Source: Culex pipiens pallens (lineage: Eukaryota > Arthropoda > Insecta > Diptera > Culicidae). From it: a stretch of DNA of 64,000 nt. The notes beneath the pieces were generated by a model, which was given only the letters and a program-made list of their open reading frames with translations, did not search any database and had not been told where the DNA came from. The stretch lies in the NCBI RefSeq assembly GCF_016801865.2, contig NC_068938.1:111414141-111478140 (forward strand). The letters run 5' to 3'. The stretch's first letter is position 1. Every line of letters begins with the position of its first letter. Shown piece by piece: positions 1 to 9,354 of this stretch. The translations under genes were made by a program, and so were the position numbers.

Positions 1-400
1 CTGTCCGCTTTGTAAGCAGATGATCATGGGTTCGATTCCCATCTGCTCCAACATTCCATCGGGTGGGGAAGTAAAACGTCGGTCCCGGCCTCGGTTGTTG
101 TTAGGCCGTTAAGTTATTCCAGGTGTAGGAGTCGTCTCCATGCCATAAGTACAAACAACACACCAAACCAAGCCTACTCCGGTGGAATCGCTGGTGGCGG
201 TTGGACTCGCAATCCAAAGGTCGTCAGTTCGAACCCTGGGGTGGAAAGTTCCTTGGAGTAGAAAGAGGTTTTGGTCCACCTCCCCATTCAAGCCTTCGGA
301 CTCCTAAGCTCGAGCAGAAACTTGCAATAAAGACCACAAAAGACCTTGGGGTCGTGAATGTGTGTGGATGTTTTGATTTTTTGATTACACCAATTTATTA
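1..400 (+). repeat. Composite tRNA-derived SINE, truncated by the window edge
   Basis: The first 50 bases look like the 3' half of a tRNA: an anticodon-arm-like stretch, then a B-box-like T-arm (ggttcgattcccatc, 30-44). Further on, 190-245 forms a second tRNA-like unit with a 5-bp stem around a 7-nt loop at 204-220 and a B box (gttcgaaccctg). The link aagtaaaacgtcggtcc (70-86) recurs in the SINE at 8695-8960, so this is a dispersed family. Both pol III-like units are embedded in repeat sequence and neither makes a complete cloverleaf, so these are not functional tRNA genes. The element fades into AT-rich sequence after about 345. Confidence 0.7.
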
Positions 401-668
401 GAATATTTTGAAGAACTTAAAACACTTCCAATATTCGAAATGGTATGAATTTTTTAAATCTCTGAAAATACATTAAATGCCCAAAATATTCCGAATACTT
501 GAATACTTTCAAATCATTAAAAACCTAAACATTTTAATTTGTTGCATCAATAATTAATAATCAATAAAATCATACTAAAATTTAATTTAATGTGAAACAT
601 TATAAACTTGACACTTATCATTTGCAATAAAAGAAATCGAGAAATGGTCTGATTCTACTTACCCGTTA
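401..668. other. AT-rich EDEM-intron or intergenic sequence, no gene seen
   Basis: Low-complexity AT-rich sequence without a convincing open frame, terminal repeat or tandem array. Confidence 0.6.
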
Positions 669-911
669 TAGGGGAACTATACCCTTTCTCAGCCTATTTC
701 TATTATCGGCCTATCAGCACTTTGATCATGAATTACAGCTTTAATAAAGTGTTTTTGACTGTTCCAAAGTAATAAATAGCTCAAACAAAAGTGAGCAAGC
801 AACTCTCCATTGTTGATACATCTGAAATATTGATTTAATAGCGGAAAACGGCAAAAGTGATGAGAATTGGTCGAACGGCTTAGAGTGATTAAAATGGGCA
901 TATTTCCCCTA
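669..911. mobile_element. MITE, GGGGAAaTAT terminal inverted repeats, TA target
   Basis: Imperfect inverted termini begin taggggaactataccc (669) and end gggcatatttccccta (911). TA on both sides fits a 2-bp target duplication as in Tc1/mariner-type elements. The same terminus appears at 20653 and, inverted, near 4004-4018, so it is a family. No coding capacity. Confidence 0.7.
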
Positions 912-1230
912 TTAACCTTATGTGTTCCATCTTCAGGGCAAACTCGTTTGTCTCCTAGAACTGCTGCTCAGTTATTTAAAGCGGAAGAAAATATCCAGGA
1001 CATGTTAGTCCTACCCGAACACCTTCCGGTTGTCCCGGCCAGCCTCAAAGATTCTTCTTTTTCTCGCGGTGATCATATGAACCTTCTGGTTCCAGTTTGA
1101 GTTTTCTTCGTATAATTTTTGTTCACTTTTTCTTCCTCTGAATTGCTTTTTATTCCTTTTATCAATTCGCACCATTCCACAACACCCCACCTCCCCCTCC
1201 CCCTCACAATCAATCAACATCACAAAATCG
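912..1230. other. No gene seen; possible transcribed flank of the CHCHD2-like copy
   Basis: Pyrimidine-rich stretches such as the C-rich run at 1183-1206 lie just before the CHCHD2-like relic and may be its former 5' UTR. No open frame is supported. Confidence 0.35.
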
Positions 1231-1530
1231 CGCGAGCAAGTTCAGCCCGCTTCTCCGCCGCAGTTCTTAACTAGCAGCTCCACCACGTCAGGTCGCCGCG
1301 GGTCTTCCCCCACGCCAAGCGATCCCACCACCATCCCAGCCCATGATCCAGCACGTCCCACCGAGTGCTGTCGTTTTCCACTGATAGCCGCCCCCAGCCA
1401 GGGCTCGGTCTGATGGCCCAGATGGCCGCTACAGCGGTAGGTGTGGCGATCGTTTTCGCCGTCGGTCACACTACCATGACCATGACCGGACTGTTCTCCG
1501 GTTCGGAATCGAATGAAACGGTACCGGTTC
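1231..1530 (+). pseudogene. CHCHD2-like (MICOS/COX-associated CHCH protein) pseudogene
   Basis: A decayed copy of a CHCHD2-family mitochondrial protein gene. The conserved hydrophobic segment is readable at about 1398-1500 (GLGLMAQMAATAVGVA, then AVGH and TGLFSG), matching the LMAQMA-TA-GVA-AVGHT-TG-FSG core of the family. About 30 codons upstream, in a different frame, a proline-rich linker reads PPPSQPMIQHVPPSAV, as in CHCHD2 N-termini. The two pieces are separated by a frameshift near 1365-1375. An in-frame stop follows the basic N-terminal part at about 1268. No twin CX9C domain follows, so the copy is truncated as well as shifted. No intron is visible, which suggests a retrocopy, but the truncation prevents proof. 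It lies antisense to the EDEM gene, inside or beyond its intron. Confidence 0.72.
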
Positions 1531-1977
1531 CACGCCTGTCCCGCAGATTGCTGCTGTCCCGGAAGCGCACGGCAGCGGGCATTTCTTTTCGAGCGCCCAG
1601 AACTCTTTTTCCCGATCCGGCAAAAAAAAAACGGCACTACCGCAGTCCGCACACGGCACTCTTCCGGCAGCTATTTTTCCGATTTTTATTTAAAAAACCA
1701 CAACACGTACCAAGAACCGGAACATGGTCCACGCCGTGTTCCAGATTCCACGAAGAACCGAACGAACCTGCACGCGGTAGAGAAAACGTAAACATTTTAA
1801 ATTTGGCTAAGTCCAAATCTGACAGCTCGCTGCTGCGTCAGAAATGCAATATTTCAGCTGTTTTCAGAGGGTTCTGTGCATCACCGCTAGGAGGCGTCAT
1901 AATTTGAGCCATGCGACCTCTTTTTTTGGAAACGCGAACTAATTTGGCTCGACTTGGATTTTGGCTGTTTTACTGGG
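1531..1977. other. Unassigned sequence up to assembly gap
   Basis: A plus-strand open frame continues from the CHCHD2-like relic to 1907 but shows no recognisable domain and reads through GC-rich sequence of changing character. I do not treat it as coding. Confidence 0.4.
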
Positions 1978-2077
1978 NNNNNNNNNNNNNNNNNNNNNNN
2001 NNNNNNNNNNNNNNNNNNNNNNNNNNNNNNNNNNNNNNNNNNNNNNNNNNNNNNNNNNNNNNNNNNNNNNNNNNNNN
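1978..2077. other. Assembly gap, 100 Ns
   Basis: A run of exactly 100 N, the conventional size for a gap of unknown length. Distances across it are not reliable. Confidence 0.99.
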
Positions 2078-2465
2078 CTAGAGAACTGCTCTGGTGGCTT
2101 TTGAAGGGGCCAGCCACCATCTAAAAGTATCTGTATCTTTAAAGGGTCACTTCCTAGCATGTTGGTATGTTCTACAAAGTTGTTCCCCAGTTCAAAACCT
2201 ATCTCCTACTATAAGAACCAAGTCATTTCATCGATTTATAAAAAAAAATCCTAATACAATGTAAAAAAAGATAGTTTCCCATGGAAAATAAATCAAAATC
2301 CCATATAAATTTCAAATTAAAACTGGAGCTCCTAGACCTTACCAAATGGGCTCAAATTTTCAGGAGTGCTTCTGGGGACATAAAAGAATGAAATTCCGGT
2401 TGATGCAAGACAAAATAACAACTTTTGTCTTTTTCATAGAAACGTGAACCACGCTAATACAGAGC
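2078..2465. repeat. Probable interspersed repeat remnant
   Basis: AT-rich sequence with transposon-like texture between the gap and the LINE ORF1 relic. No coding frame; no second copy is evident in this window, so the repeat call is an inference. Confidence 0.35.
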
Positions 2466-3414
2466 TTAGCTCTGTTCTACCATACAGAGCAGGTAAGGAG
2501 TTTTTATTGAGCCTGTAGAGCTCGATGCGTCTCTGGTCACGTCACGGTGCACTGGACGATGACGTTCCCATGTCACGATAATATTGAAAATTGCCCGAAC
2601 TGCTTTCAGCTCAGACGGCGTTGTCGATCCTTTCTCGAGATGAACCAGGTACAGTTGATCACGATACTTGATGTCCTTGTTGTGTCTCGTCATCTTGAAG
2701 ACTTCGATCACGTTCAACTTCAGAGATTTGAGCTCTTCTTTCAGCACACTCACATCCATGTCGTACAGGCCTCGGAGGACCTGTTTCATGGGTCGTTTAC
2801 CTGGATCGTCATGGCTGTAGTATTCGATCTTGGTGTTGTTCAAAAAATCCCGAACGTAGCAGAATTTTAAGTCCATCAGCACACAAGCGAATGGAAGCTC
2901 GTAAAGCACCAGATTTGATAAACCCGGTCAGCCACTTTCGCACCGAATCCGATGACAATGTTTTCACAAAAATGGGTGGCAACTTTTCCCGTCGTTCAAA
3001 TTCTTCCTTCTCGCTCACGTCCACAGGGAGGGTAGCAAACTGGTTTCCAGACGAATTTTGAGCGTCCTTGCCCAAACTGCCTGGCTTTGCAGGTAGCGCT
3101 TCGGCATTCTTTAGCTTCTTCAAATCTACCGATCCTGCTGGTGAAGACCGCCTCTTTTTCTTGCCCTGAGCAAGGGGTTGGAAACTCTTAGAGCTATACT
3201 TATTATGTTAACCAGTATATCAAAATATATGTTAGTATACTCATTATTTCCTTTACATACCGCCAGTATACTTACCAATATACTGAGAGTATCTTAATAT
3301 ACTAACAGTTTATTGCTTTTCGGTTAGTATACTAACAAGTATACTGGAATATCATTAGTATACTCAGTATTCCTAAGTAATATTAGAGTTTCCAGCCCCT
3401 TGGCCCTGAGGCAT
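2466..3414 (-). pseudogene. Jockey-like non-LTR retrotransposon ORF1 (gag-like), broken
   Basis: Minus-strand remnant of a LINE ORF1 nucleic-acid-binding protein. The start ATG is at 3414-3412 and is followed by a lysine/arginine-rich N-terminus. A hAT MITE interrupts the frame after four codons (3402-3171); the reading then resumes through an acidic linker. A frameshift near 2880-2940 separates the first half from the second, which reads down to about 2520 with segments such as KRPMKQVLRGLYDMD and YRDQLYLVHLEKG. These resemble the PRE_C2HC-type region of insect Jockey-clade gag proteins, and the sequence breaks off where the CCHC zinc knuckles should begin. The family call rests on remembered motif style, so it is moderate. 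No reverse transcriptase is present nearby. Confidence 0.6.
3171..3402. mobile_element. hAT-type MITE inserted in LINE ORF1 start
   Basis: Termini caaggggttggaaactct and its inverted partner agtttccagccccttg flank an AT-rich core full of agtatact-like motifs. The 8-bp duplication gccctgag is exact on both sides (3163-3170 and 3403-3410), diagnostic of hAT transposition. A longer copy lies at 17514-18165. Confidence 0.9.
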
Positions 3415-4035
3415 TTTTGCACTTTTTAGCACTTTTTTTGGTGTGTGAGGAACGCACGTCTGACTCGCTGCTCTGTCAACCACAGACTCGTGGCCACGCT
3501 TTGTTTTTTATTTGCCTTCGCTTCTCGCTCGGTTTTCTTCAGCCTTCGATTGGAATGGGTCGTCAAAAGTCAAACGTCAAAAGACTTGGCGCGTTTGTTT
3601 TTTGGATGGCGCTTGCTAATTATTTACATGTTTCGGGATTATATTTCAAGTGAGTGCCTAACTAATGTGCAAAAGAACATGTTGCCGGTAGTTGGAAGCA
3701 TTTTCATATGTTAAACGCTATGAAAACGTTAGCGCAAGTGACAAGATACATATTAATGGCGTTAAGCAGTTAAGCTCTCATCTTGCGTGTGGAAACAAAA
3801 TGATGAGAAATGGTCTCGCAAAATAGAAATTATGATCAAAAGTGCATTGAATTTGATCTTTTTGGCCAGTAAATGGCATAAATTTGCGTGCTTACTTGAG
3901 ACGGTGCTGTTGCTGGTAAGTTTATAGCCTAAATAGTATTTTTGGAGCTTTAATCGAGCAACAAACTCTCCATATGGCGAAGATAGGTGTTTGATTAGAA
4001 TACGCATATTTCCCCTATGAAGATCTGAGCGAAGC
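3415..4035 (-). repeat. LINE 5' region plus TAGGGG-family repeat, inverted copy at 20640-21190
   Basis: The sequence matches the reverse complement of about 20640-21190 over several hundred bases, including the atggcgaagataggtgtttg region and the accctttgttttt-type flank. The part next to 3415 sits directly upstream of the LINE ORF1 ATG and is probably its 5' UTR. The far end carries the TAGGGGAAATAT terminus (about 4004-4018). Confidence 0.65.
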
Positions 4036-4042
4036 AAACATT

Positions 4043-4130
4043 TTAGCCTTCCTCACCTTACTGAGGAAAGGCCATAAAATGACTCGAAAAATGAACTTTT
4101 AATTCGACGTCCTAGACCTACACTTTAAAT
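4043..4130 (+). repeat. Head fragment of the hairpin-ended CCTTCCTCA family
   Basis: It begins gccttcctcacc...tgaggaaaggc, a short hairpin, then gactcgaaaaatgaac. The same head opens the fuller copies at 40463 and 60491. Here the element is cut off after about 90 bp. Confidence 0.65.
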
Positions 4131-5046
4131 TTAAGGTTCCTTTAACATTTTCAATCTATTTGAAGATAAAAGGCTTTTTAAGGCATTTAAAATCAAATTA
4201 AATATAGAATGCATTTGACACATATTTGCATAATATTTTATTCTTGTTTAACTTCATTTATTAAGAAAATTATCTTTTTATTTTTTTTAGGTCCCTAATT
4301 ATTTCTGGTTCCAGATCTTTAGTGTGACCCATTTTTGGCAAAGAATAAGAAAGGCAACAATCACGATGCTAGATTATGTTAGTTATTATCCATCAAATCA
4401 AAATAAATCAAACTGTATCATTTTTTTTAATTCGCTCTTAAATATGTCTCTTTTAGTCAGTAAGCTTCAGTTGTATCTCCATTTCTTCTCTATTTCTTGG
4501 TCCACAATCTTTACAACGGCATGCAAAGTTTGCTACAAAGAAGCTGCCATGTAATTTATTAATTTCCGTGACCCCCAAACCGAACGCGATCACTTTTCAC
4601 CACGAGAACCAGAACACGGCCAGCGCGGAAAATCTCACTTCAAGCGAGCAAAACAAACGAAAGTAAAAGTAGGTAGCGATGTAAGTCATGTTTTTTGCAG
4701 CCAAGGTCGCCACCTCACACGCAAACGGCTTTATTTCTTCGACTGACTTAATAATCTTTTTTTTTGTTAGTGACGTGTCCTTGTTTGAATTATTTTTTTT
4801 TATGATTTTTATTTTAGTTTTTATCAAGCGGCTAAAACAAAGATAACTTGTGTAAATTGCTCAATCAAATTAAGCAGCTGGTAGAATAAAATTAAACAAT
4901 CGTCACGATAACGAGTTATCTCAAAACTTTTTTAAAACAGCCTCTTTTTCATGAACAAATGTTTGGCCTATCAGCAAGAGACACGTTTGCTTATTGCAAG
5001 CAGGTAAAACAAACAGAAAACAGACTGTTTTCTTCCCAGTTTTGTG
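4131..5046. other. EDEM intron sequence, no other feature seen
   Basis: AT-rich sequence between the repeat fragment and EDEM exon 2. It should be part of the EDEM intron, which starts with GTAAGT at 5052 on the minus strand. No further EDEM exon is readable between here and position 1. Confidence 0.6.
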
Positions 5047-5052
5047 ACTTAC

Positions 5053-5394
5053 TTGCCCAGGACGTCGTCCAGATCCCCGCGGGAGGGCGTCACTCCGCGA
5101 TATCTTCCGGTGCAACTCAGCGGCATCAGCTCGTCCGCCGGGTACGCCTTGTCCATGTAGGCCCGGTACGCGTGGTAGAACATTTCACGGGCTTCCTCCC
5201 TGGAAATTAGAAACAGGTCAATTTATTGAGAATTTTCGTAGATTTCCAGGCGGAACCTACTTGAGCTCGTTCCGCTCCTTGTTGGACATGTTGTGCGTTG
5301 GCACGGAAGAAATGTGTTCGGCGGCCACCGAGCTCAGGGCCATCACGGTCGCCACCACCACCAGAGCCACTCCTCGATCTTGAAGTGTCCGCAT
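5053..5394 (-). CDS. EDEM-family ER mannosidase, first two coding exons (partial)
   Basis: Start of a glycoside-hydrolase family 47 protein of the EDEM group, which trims mannose from misfolded glycoproteins in the ER lumen for ER-associated degradation. Exon 1 runs 5394-5261: MRTLQDRG, then a hydrophobic segment (VALVVVATVMALSS) that is a clear signal peptide. A 61-bp intron (5260-5200, GTAGGT...CCAG) follows. Exon 2 (5199-5053) encodes EEAREMFYHAYRAY, then AYPADELMPLSC and GVTPSRGDLDDVLGK, the conserved first GH47 helix and the DEL-PL-C motif. The pattern is closest to EDEM1/EDEM3 types as remembered; EDEM2 lacks this spacing. Donor GTAAGT follows at 5052. About 93 residues are present; the catalytic domain lies beyond the left edge. 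An upstream in-frame ATG at 5517 exists, but the start at 5394 puts the signal peptide at the N-terminus. Confidence 0.85.
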
Positions 5395-5830
5395 TTTAGA
5401 CCGTTCTGACCTTCTCCGGAATAAAAACAGAACTTTCACTCTTCCAAAACGAACAAAAACACAAACGACCACCTCAAAACGGTTCCTCCCCACCCGAGCA
5501 CAAGAGGACCCAATCAATTAGCACCACTTCCTATATTGGCCACTCTCCGGACCGATTCCCCCCCTCCGACGGAACACAAACACAAAATCCGCTATTTTCC
5601 TCCTCCGGAGTCGAAAGTCTTTGCGCCGTGGCGAACGGAAGTACACACCATCAGGACGACGACGGACCCGTCCCCGGACCAGAGTGGGCCATTCTTTTTC
5701 ACCCGTGGGACAAAAGTGCAGCGCAGAAAATTGGAACAACTTTTTACGCCAGCTCAGTTTGCCTTTGCCAGCACCTATTTTTCTTTGCAATCTGCAGCTG
5801 CAGCCTTCACCAACCTTTTTTTTTCTTCCT
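5395..5830 (-). promoter_or_regulatory. EDEM 5' UTR and upstream region
   Basis: GC-richer, apparently single-copy sequence directly before the EDEM start codon; probably the 5' UTR and core promoter. No TATA box is convincing. Open frames here on both strands look like by-products of the base composition. Confidence 0.45.
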
Positions 5831-5999
5831 GGGGAGCGTTCTTTTATTACGTAACGCAGTAGGGGGGGAGGGGGGGTCGGAGGCCGTGTTACGCTCCATA
5901 CAAAATTTTTAAAATTTGTATGGAAATTTTGTTACGAGGGGGGGGGGAGGGGGTCTAAAAGTCCGATTTTTCGCGTTACGTAATAAAAGAACGCTCCCC
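5831..5999. mobile_element. Palindromic MITE with GGGGAGCG termini
   Basis: About 27 bp of near-perfect terminal inverted repeat (ggggagcgttcttttatt at 5831; inverted partner ending 5999) enclose a purine-rich core (a G run at 5939-5951) and a second inverted pair (acaaaattttt / aaatttgtatgg). A 5-bp cctgg duplication is possible (5828-5832, 5998-6002), but it overlaps the termini and is ambiguous. A partial copy lies at 8610-8680. Confidence 0.85.
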
Positions 6000-6226
6000 T
6001 GGCACTTTGACACTGACAGAAGAAGGCGCTGACGACAACGCACTGATGATGATTGATGATGATGATGACAGATGAATATAGAGTACCTTCGCAAAAGAGT
6101 GCAGTCGACACGTTCGTTTGAGGTTAGTTTGGGTAAAAGCGGTAGGCGGACTACACAGTGTTCAGAAAAACCGTTTGTATTCAGAATGTAATTGGGTGCG
6201 CGATGGTGCTCACGCAAAATCCACAT

Positions 6227-6330
6227 AACACAGATCTGCGTAAAAAAATTACACAGATTGTAGAACATGTTCTAGCTGTCAAAACGGTTGAGTTTTATAA
6301 CACAGATCTGTGTAAAAAATTACACAGATT
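6227..6330. repeat. Two direct copies of a palindromic 33-bp unit
   Basis: aacacagatctg followed by taaaaaaattacacagatt occurs at 6227-6259 and 6299-6330. The second copy contains the perfect palindrome acacagatctgtgt. It lies in an otherwise featureless stretch (6000-6370) that includes a tga/gat-rich run near 6045-6075. Confidence 0.7.
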
Positions 6331-6378
6331 TTCGATCAGCTTTCGTTTCAAATTTGGGTAAAAACCAAAAAACTTAAG

Positions 6379-6860
6379 ATGGCGACTTTCATGCAGTTCC
6401 GAGAAACTTGGTAAGTTATTTCTCGTGATTTTTCCATGAAGTATTGTTAAATTGTCTTTCTCTTTTAGATTTTTTATCATTTTGGCCATCAGTTCCAATA
6501 AGAATCAGTCCTAGATTGGATTTTCAACTTTTCAGGTAATGCATCTCATGAAAATAGCTAACCTTTATTCTAACCTCTCACGATTTTTATTCCAGATTGG
6601 TAGCTTGTCCTACTTCGTGTGCTGCATAAGCGCCAGGCTTGCCCGCTGCGAAACTATCCACAAGATTGAAGATTGTTTACGAAACCTTTTTAACAGAAGA
6701 TAACTACAGATTGTCAAGGGAAACATATTGGCCAATGTTTGACAGATCCAAACGTGCTGGACACCAACCGCCCTTTACGCCCAGCAAAACTGGCATTGTT
6801 GCAAGCGCAAAACATACGTGCCTATTTATTTTTCATCGACCAATCTTTTTCCCATGACAA
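6379..6860 (+). ncRNA. Candidate spliced transcript with two tiny introns, no clear ORF
   Basis: Two consecutive introns of typical mosquito length have full consensus ends: 6411-6468 (GTAAGT...TTTTAG, 58 bp) and 6536-6595 (GTAATG...TTCCAG, 60 bp). The exon between them is 67 nt. Joining exon 1 from the ATG at 6379 gives a stop at the first junction. The only frame that stays open through the middle exon has no ATG, has an upstream stop at about 6358, and ends at 6629. This points to a non-coding RNA, a spliced 5' leader, or a decayed gene. Exon ends outside the introns are unknown, so the outer coordinates are nominal. Confidence 0.35.
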
Positions 6861-6959
6861 TCAGTATACTTATAAAGATAACCGGAAGAATTTCTAAAAC
6901 AAGGTCCAGTTCGATGGTTTGGCCGTGGATAATGTAGAGTCCAAGGTACCGCCTCTTAA

Positions 6960-7290
6960 TCACCCAAATCGACGGTAACATTTCAAAAGGCATCATGTAC
7001 ATTTTGACACTTTCTGCACTCAAAGTAAAAAGTATCCTTTTTTCAAGTTCACCCGTCGTCACCCTTTAAAAGGGTATCGAAAATGTACTGAATTTAACAT
7101 ACCCTTTTGAAAGGGTGACGCCGGGTGAACTTTAAAAAAGGATAGAAAGTATCCTTTTTGAGGATTGAAAGTACCCTTTTGAGGGATACTTCTGACTTTG
7201 AGAGTGGGTTATTACATATTCTAAAAGTACTCCTAATGAGCTTCCTCTCCACCAAAAATGAGCAAAAGTTACTTCAGTAAAGTCTGTTTA
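6960..7290 (-). repeat. Repeat copy related to the SINE tail at 8820-8960, split by a MITE
   Basis: Sequence on both sides of 7017-7206 matches the reverse complement of 8822-8960 (for example aacatttcaaaaggcatcat and ctaaaagtactcctaat). Joining 7016 to 7207 restores the uninterrupted order seen there. Confidence 0.75.
7017..7206. mobile_element. Palindromic MITE, CACTCAAAG...CTTTGAGAGTG
   Basis: Inverted termini plus an internal inverted pair (gttcacccgtcgtcaccctt / gggtgacgccgggtgaac). Comparison with 8822-8960 shows the empty site. The insertion is exact and leaves no obvious target duplication. Confidence 0.75.
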
Positions 7291-7896
7291 ATTATGATTT
7301 TAAATAAAGTAACATAAACAAAATCTCTCCCATCAGCAGTTCCTGTTTATATAGCCCTGTCAACCTGTCAAACAAAAAACTACATAAACCTCGTGACGAA
7401 AAAAAAAGCATCATGAACAAAGCGCCATGTACATTCGGCGAAGAAAAACGAATCGTAACAAAGCGCTCCCTTCAATGCCAGCAGGGTGAATTAGACGTTG
7501 GTGATTTCAAAAGGAGTTATGTTTGTTTTTCTTAAATAAAACGACGGAAATAATGTTTTATTGAATTTGGATGATCAAGTATCAATGAAAGCAAAGTTTT
7601 TCATCGTTTGTTATTATTAGAACATCTTATTTTGCTCGATTTTGCTTTTATATTAAAACGGGAATTGAAAATGGATGCTCAACATTCAAATGCGTTTTTC
7701 TCAAAACGAATGGTTTGTACATGATGCTTTTTGAAATGTTGGCGTCGTTTTTGCCTTCCTCCCCACTGAGAATTTTGGCCCGAGCCTCGAGTCGATCTGG
7801 CTCGAGATCGAGCCTGAATCGAGTGGGTCACCTCAATAGACAAATCCAGCGAAAGCTCAACGCTGCTTTTTGATGGTGAGAGATTTGACAGCTCCC
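7291..7896. other. No gene seen
   Basis: AT-rich intergenic sequence with a short GC-richer part near 7770-7830 (ctcgagtcgatctggctcgag). No supported coding frame or terminal repeat. Confidence 0.5.
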
Positions 7897-8179
7897 ATAA
7901 GGCTTTCTAGTCAGAAATTTACCAACACATTCAAAGTATGTTTACATGACAGCTGGACTTTTGTTTGCATCAGGTTTCCTATCTCTTTCTAGCAAATTTT
8001 TTGTTGTCAAGCGACTTCTAGCTGGTTTATTTAACTGACTGCCCGATATGTCAGCCAACATACTTCGCAGGTCTGTGACAGCTACAGCTCGATCATTGTT
8101 TGCATCAGGACACTGTGACGAGGAGTTCGTCATTTTCGAGTTAAATTATATTTTTTTCACTGGGCCTAGAAAGCCTTAT
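7897..8179. mobile_element. TA-target MITE, TAAGGCTTTCTAG termini
   Basis: Termini ataaggctttctag (7897) and ctagaaagccttat (8179) are perfect inverted repeats; the boundary fits TA duplication. A diverged copy lacking the left end is at 39835-40075 and shares caacatacttcgcagg-type sequence and cgatcattgtttgcatca. Confidence 0.8.
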
Positions 8180-8609
8180 ACTAAATGTCTCGATTTTCAT
8201 ATTTTTTGTTAATTATCTTTTAAAATAAAATACTTAACATATGAAAACTATATATTTTTGGTGCCCAAAATTCCTGCTGAATCGAATGGTGTACTTATCT
8301 CGCTTGCAAATTTTTTGAGCAGTTTTCATTTTAATAATATTCTAGACACATTTTGTGCACCTAATCAATCAATACTTTTATCATAAATAATCATTTTATT
8401 GCTTAAAATTGAGTTTTCCTGAGCTCCCATATTCAAATACATGGAAGCTGTCATTTCTAACACCATTGGCCACCTAGCGGCCATTTCAAACTGGATTCAT
8501 CTATGAGGAAAGCCCAAATTATAAAGTCAGATTTTGTGGCATACATAAATAAACAGTGAATAATCTCCTGAGCTTATTTCCTTTTTTATAAAGATTAATC
8601 AACGTACTA
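8180..8609. other. No gene seen
   Basis: AT-rich intergenic sequence, no repeat partner recognised in the window. Confidence 0.5.
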
Positions 8610-8680
8610 GGGGAGCGTTCTTTTATTACGTAACGCAAAAAAAAAAAATCGGGTTTTTAGTAGAGACCCTAAATAGGGAG
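8610..8680 (-). mobile_element. Partial copy of the GGGGAGCG MITE
   Basis: It matches the reverse complement of the right arm of 5831-5999 (ggggagcgttctttt, then aaatcgg and agaccc) and stops there. Confidence 0.8.
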
Positions 8681-8694
8681 ACTGGTGAGGTGAG

Positions 8695-8960
8695 GGCCTC
8701 GTGGCCCGGTGGTTAGCGGCTTCGGCTGCCGATCCCTAAGTTGCTATAGGGCGCGAGTTCGATTCCTGCCTTATCCTCCTGGCCTTCTATCGGATGGGCA
8801 AGTAAAACGTCGGTCCATTTGCGTAAAAGAGGTTTTGACTTTACTTTATTGAAGTAACTTTTTCTCATTTTTGGTGGAGAGGTAGCTTATTAGGAGTACT
8901 TTTAGAATATGCAATAACCCAGAAAGTGTCAAAATGTACATGATGCCTTTTGAAATGTTA
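8695..8960 (+). repeat. tRNA-derived SINE
   Basis: The A-box-like tggcccggtggttagcgg (8701-8718) and B-box-like gagttcgattcctgcc (8755-8770) are at pol III promoter spacing, followed by the shared core gcaagtaaaacgtcggtcc also seen at 68-86. The tail matches, inverted, the split copy at 6960-7290. Confidence 0.8.
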
Positions 8961-9354
8961 CCGTCGAAAAGTCCAATGAACTAGCATGTTAGAAAAAAAG
9001 TTGTAAAATCTCACGCAAATATCTTTTTTTTTATTCATTCGGCGAAATGTCCATCGCGAGACGTCGCAAAGAAATCCGCTCAAAGCAACAGATTTCTGCA
9101 GTGTTCCCACTAGCCTAAGCCATCGGCTAGGCTCGGCTAGGCTAGGTTCATTTTTCTGGTTCAGGTTCACTCCACACGTCGGCAAGCATCGTCGGCTCAG
9201 GCTCAACGAGCGCCGTGAGCCATGGTTCATTTGGTTCAAACCAGGCGAGGCTAGCCAAAATGAACCATTGGCTTGAACCAGGCTTGAACCTGATCAAAGA
9301 ATGTTAGGCTAAACGGCGAGCTCTGTTACACCATGATACTGTTCAACCCTAAAT
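8961..9354. repeat. ggctaggctcgg / ggttca-rich repeat
   Basis: Clustered ggctagg and ggttcaggttca motifs (9110-9320), with related ccatggttcatggttcac sequence at 10870-10960 beyond the next transposon. The two parts look like one diverged repeat split by the insertion. Confidence 0.5.

Noticed and set aside
1..50. Functional tRNA gene
   Set aside because: Only a 3'-half-like sequence at the window edge, embedded in a SINE. The 5' half cannot be seen.
5257..5517. EDEM start at the upstream ATG (5517)
   Set aside because: It would add about 41 basic residues before the signal peptide. The ATG at 5394 places the hydrophobic segment at the usual position.
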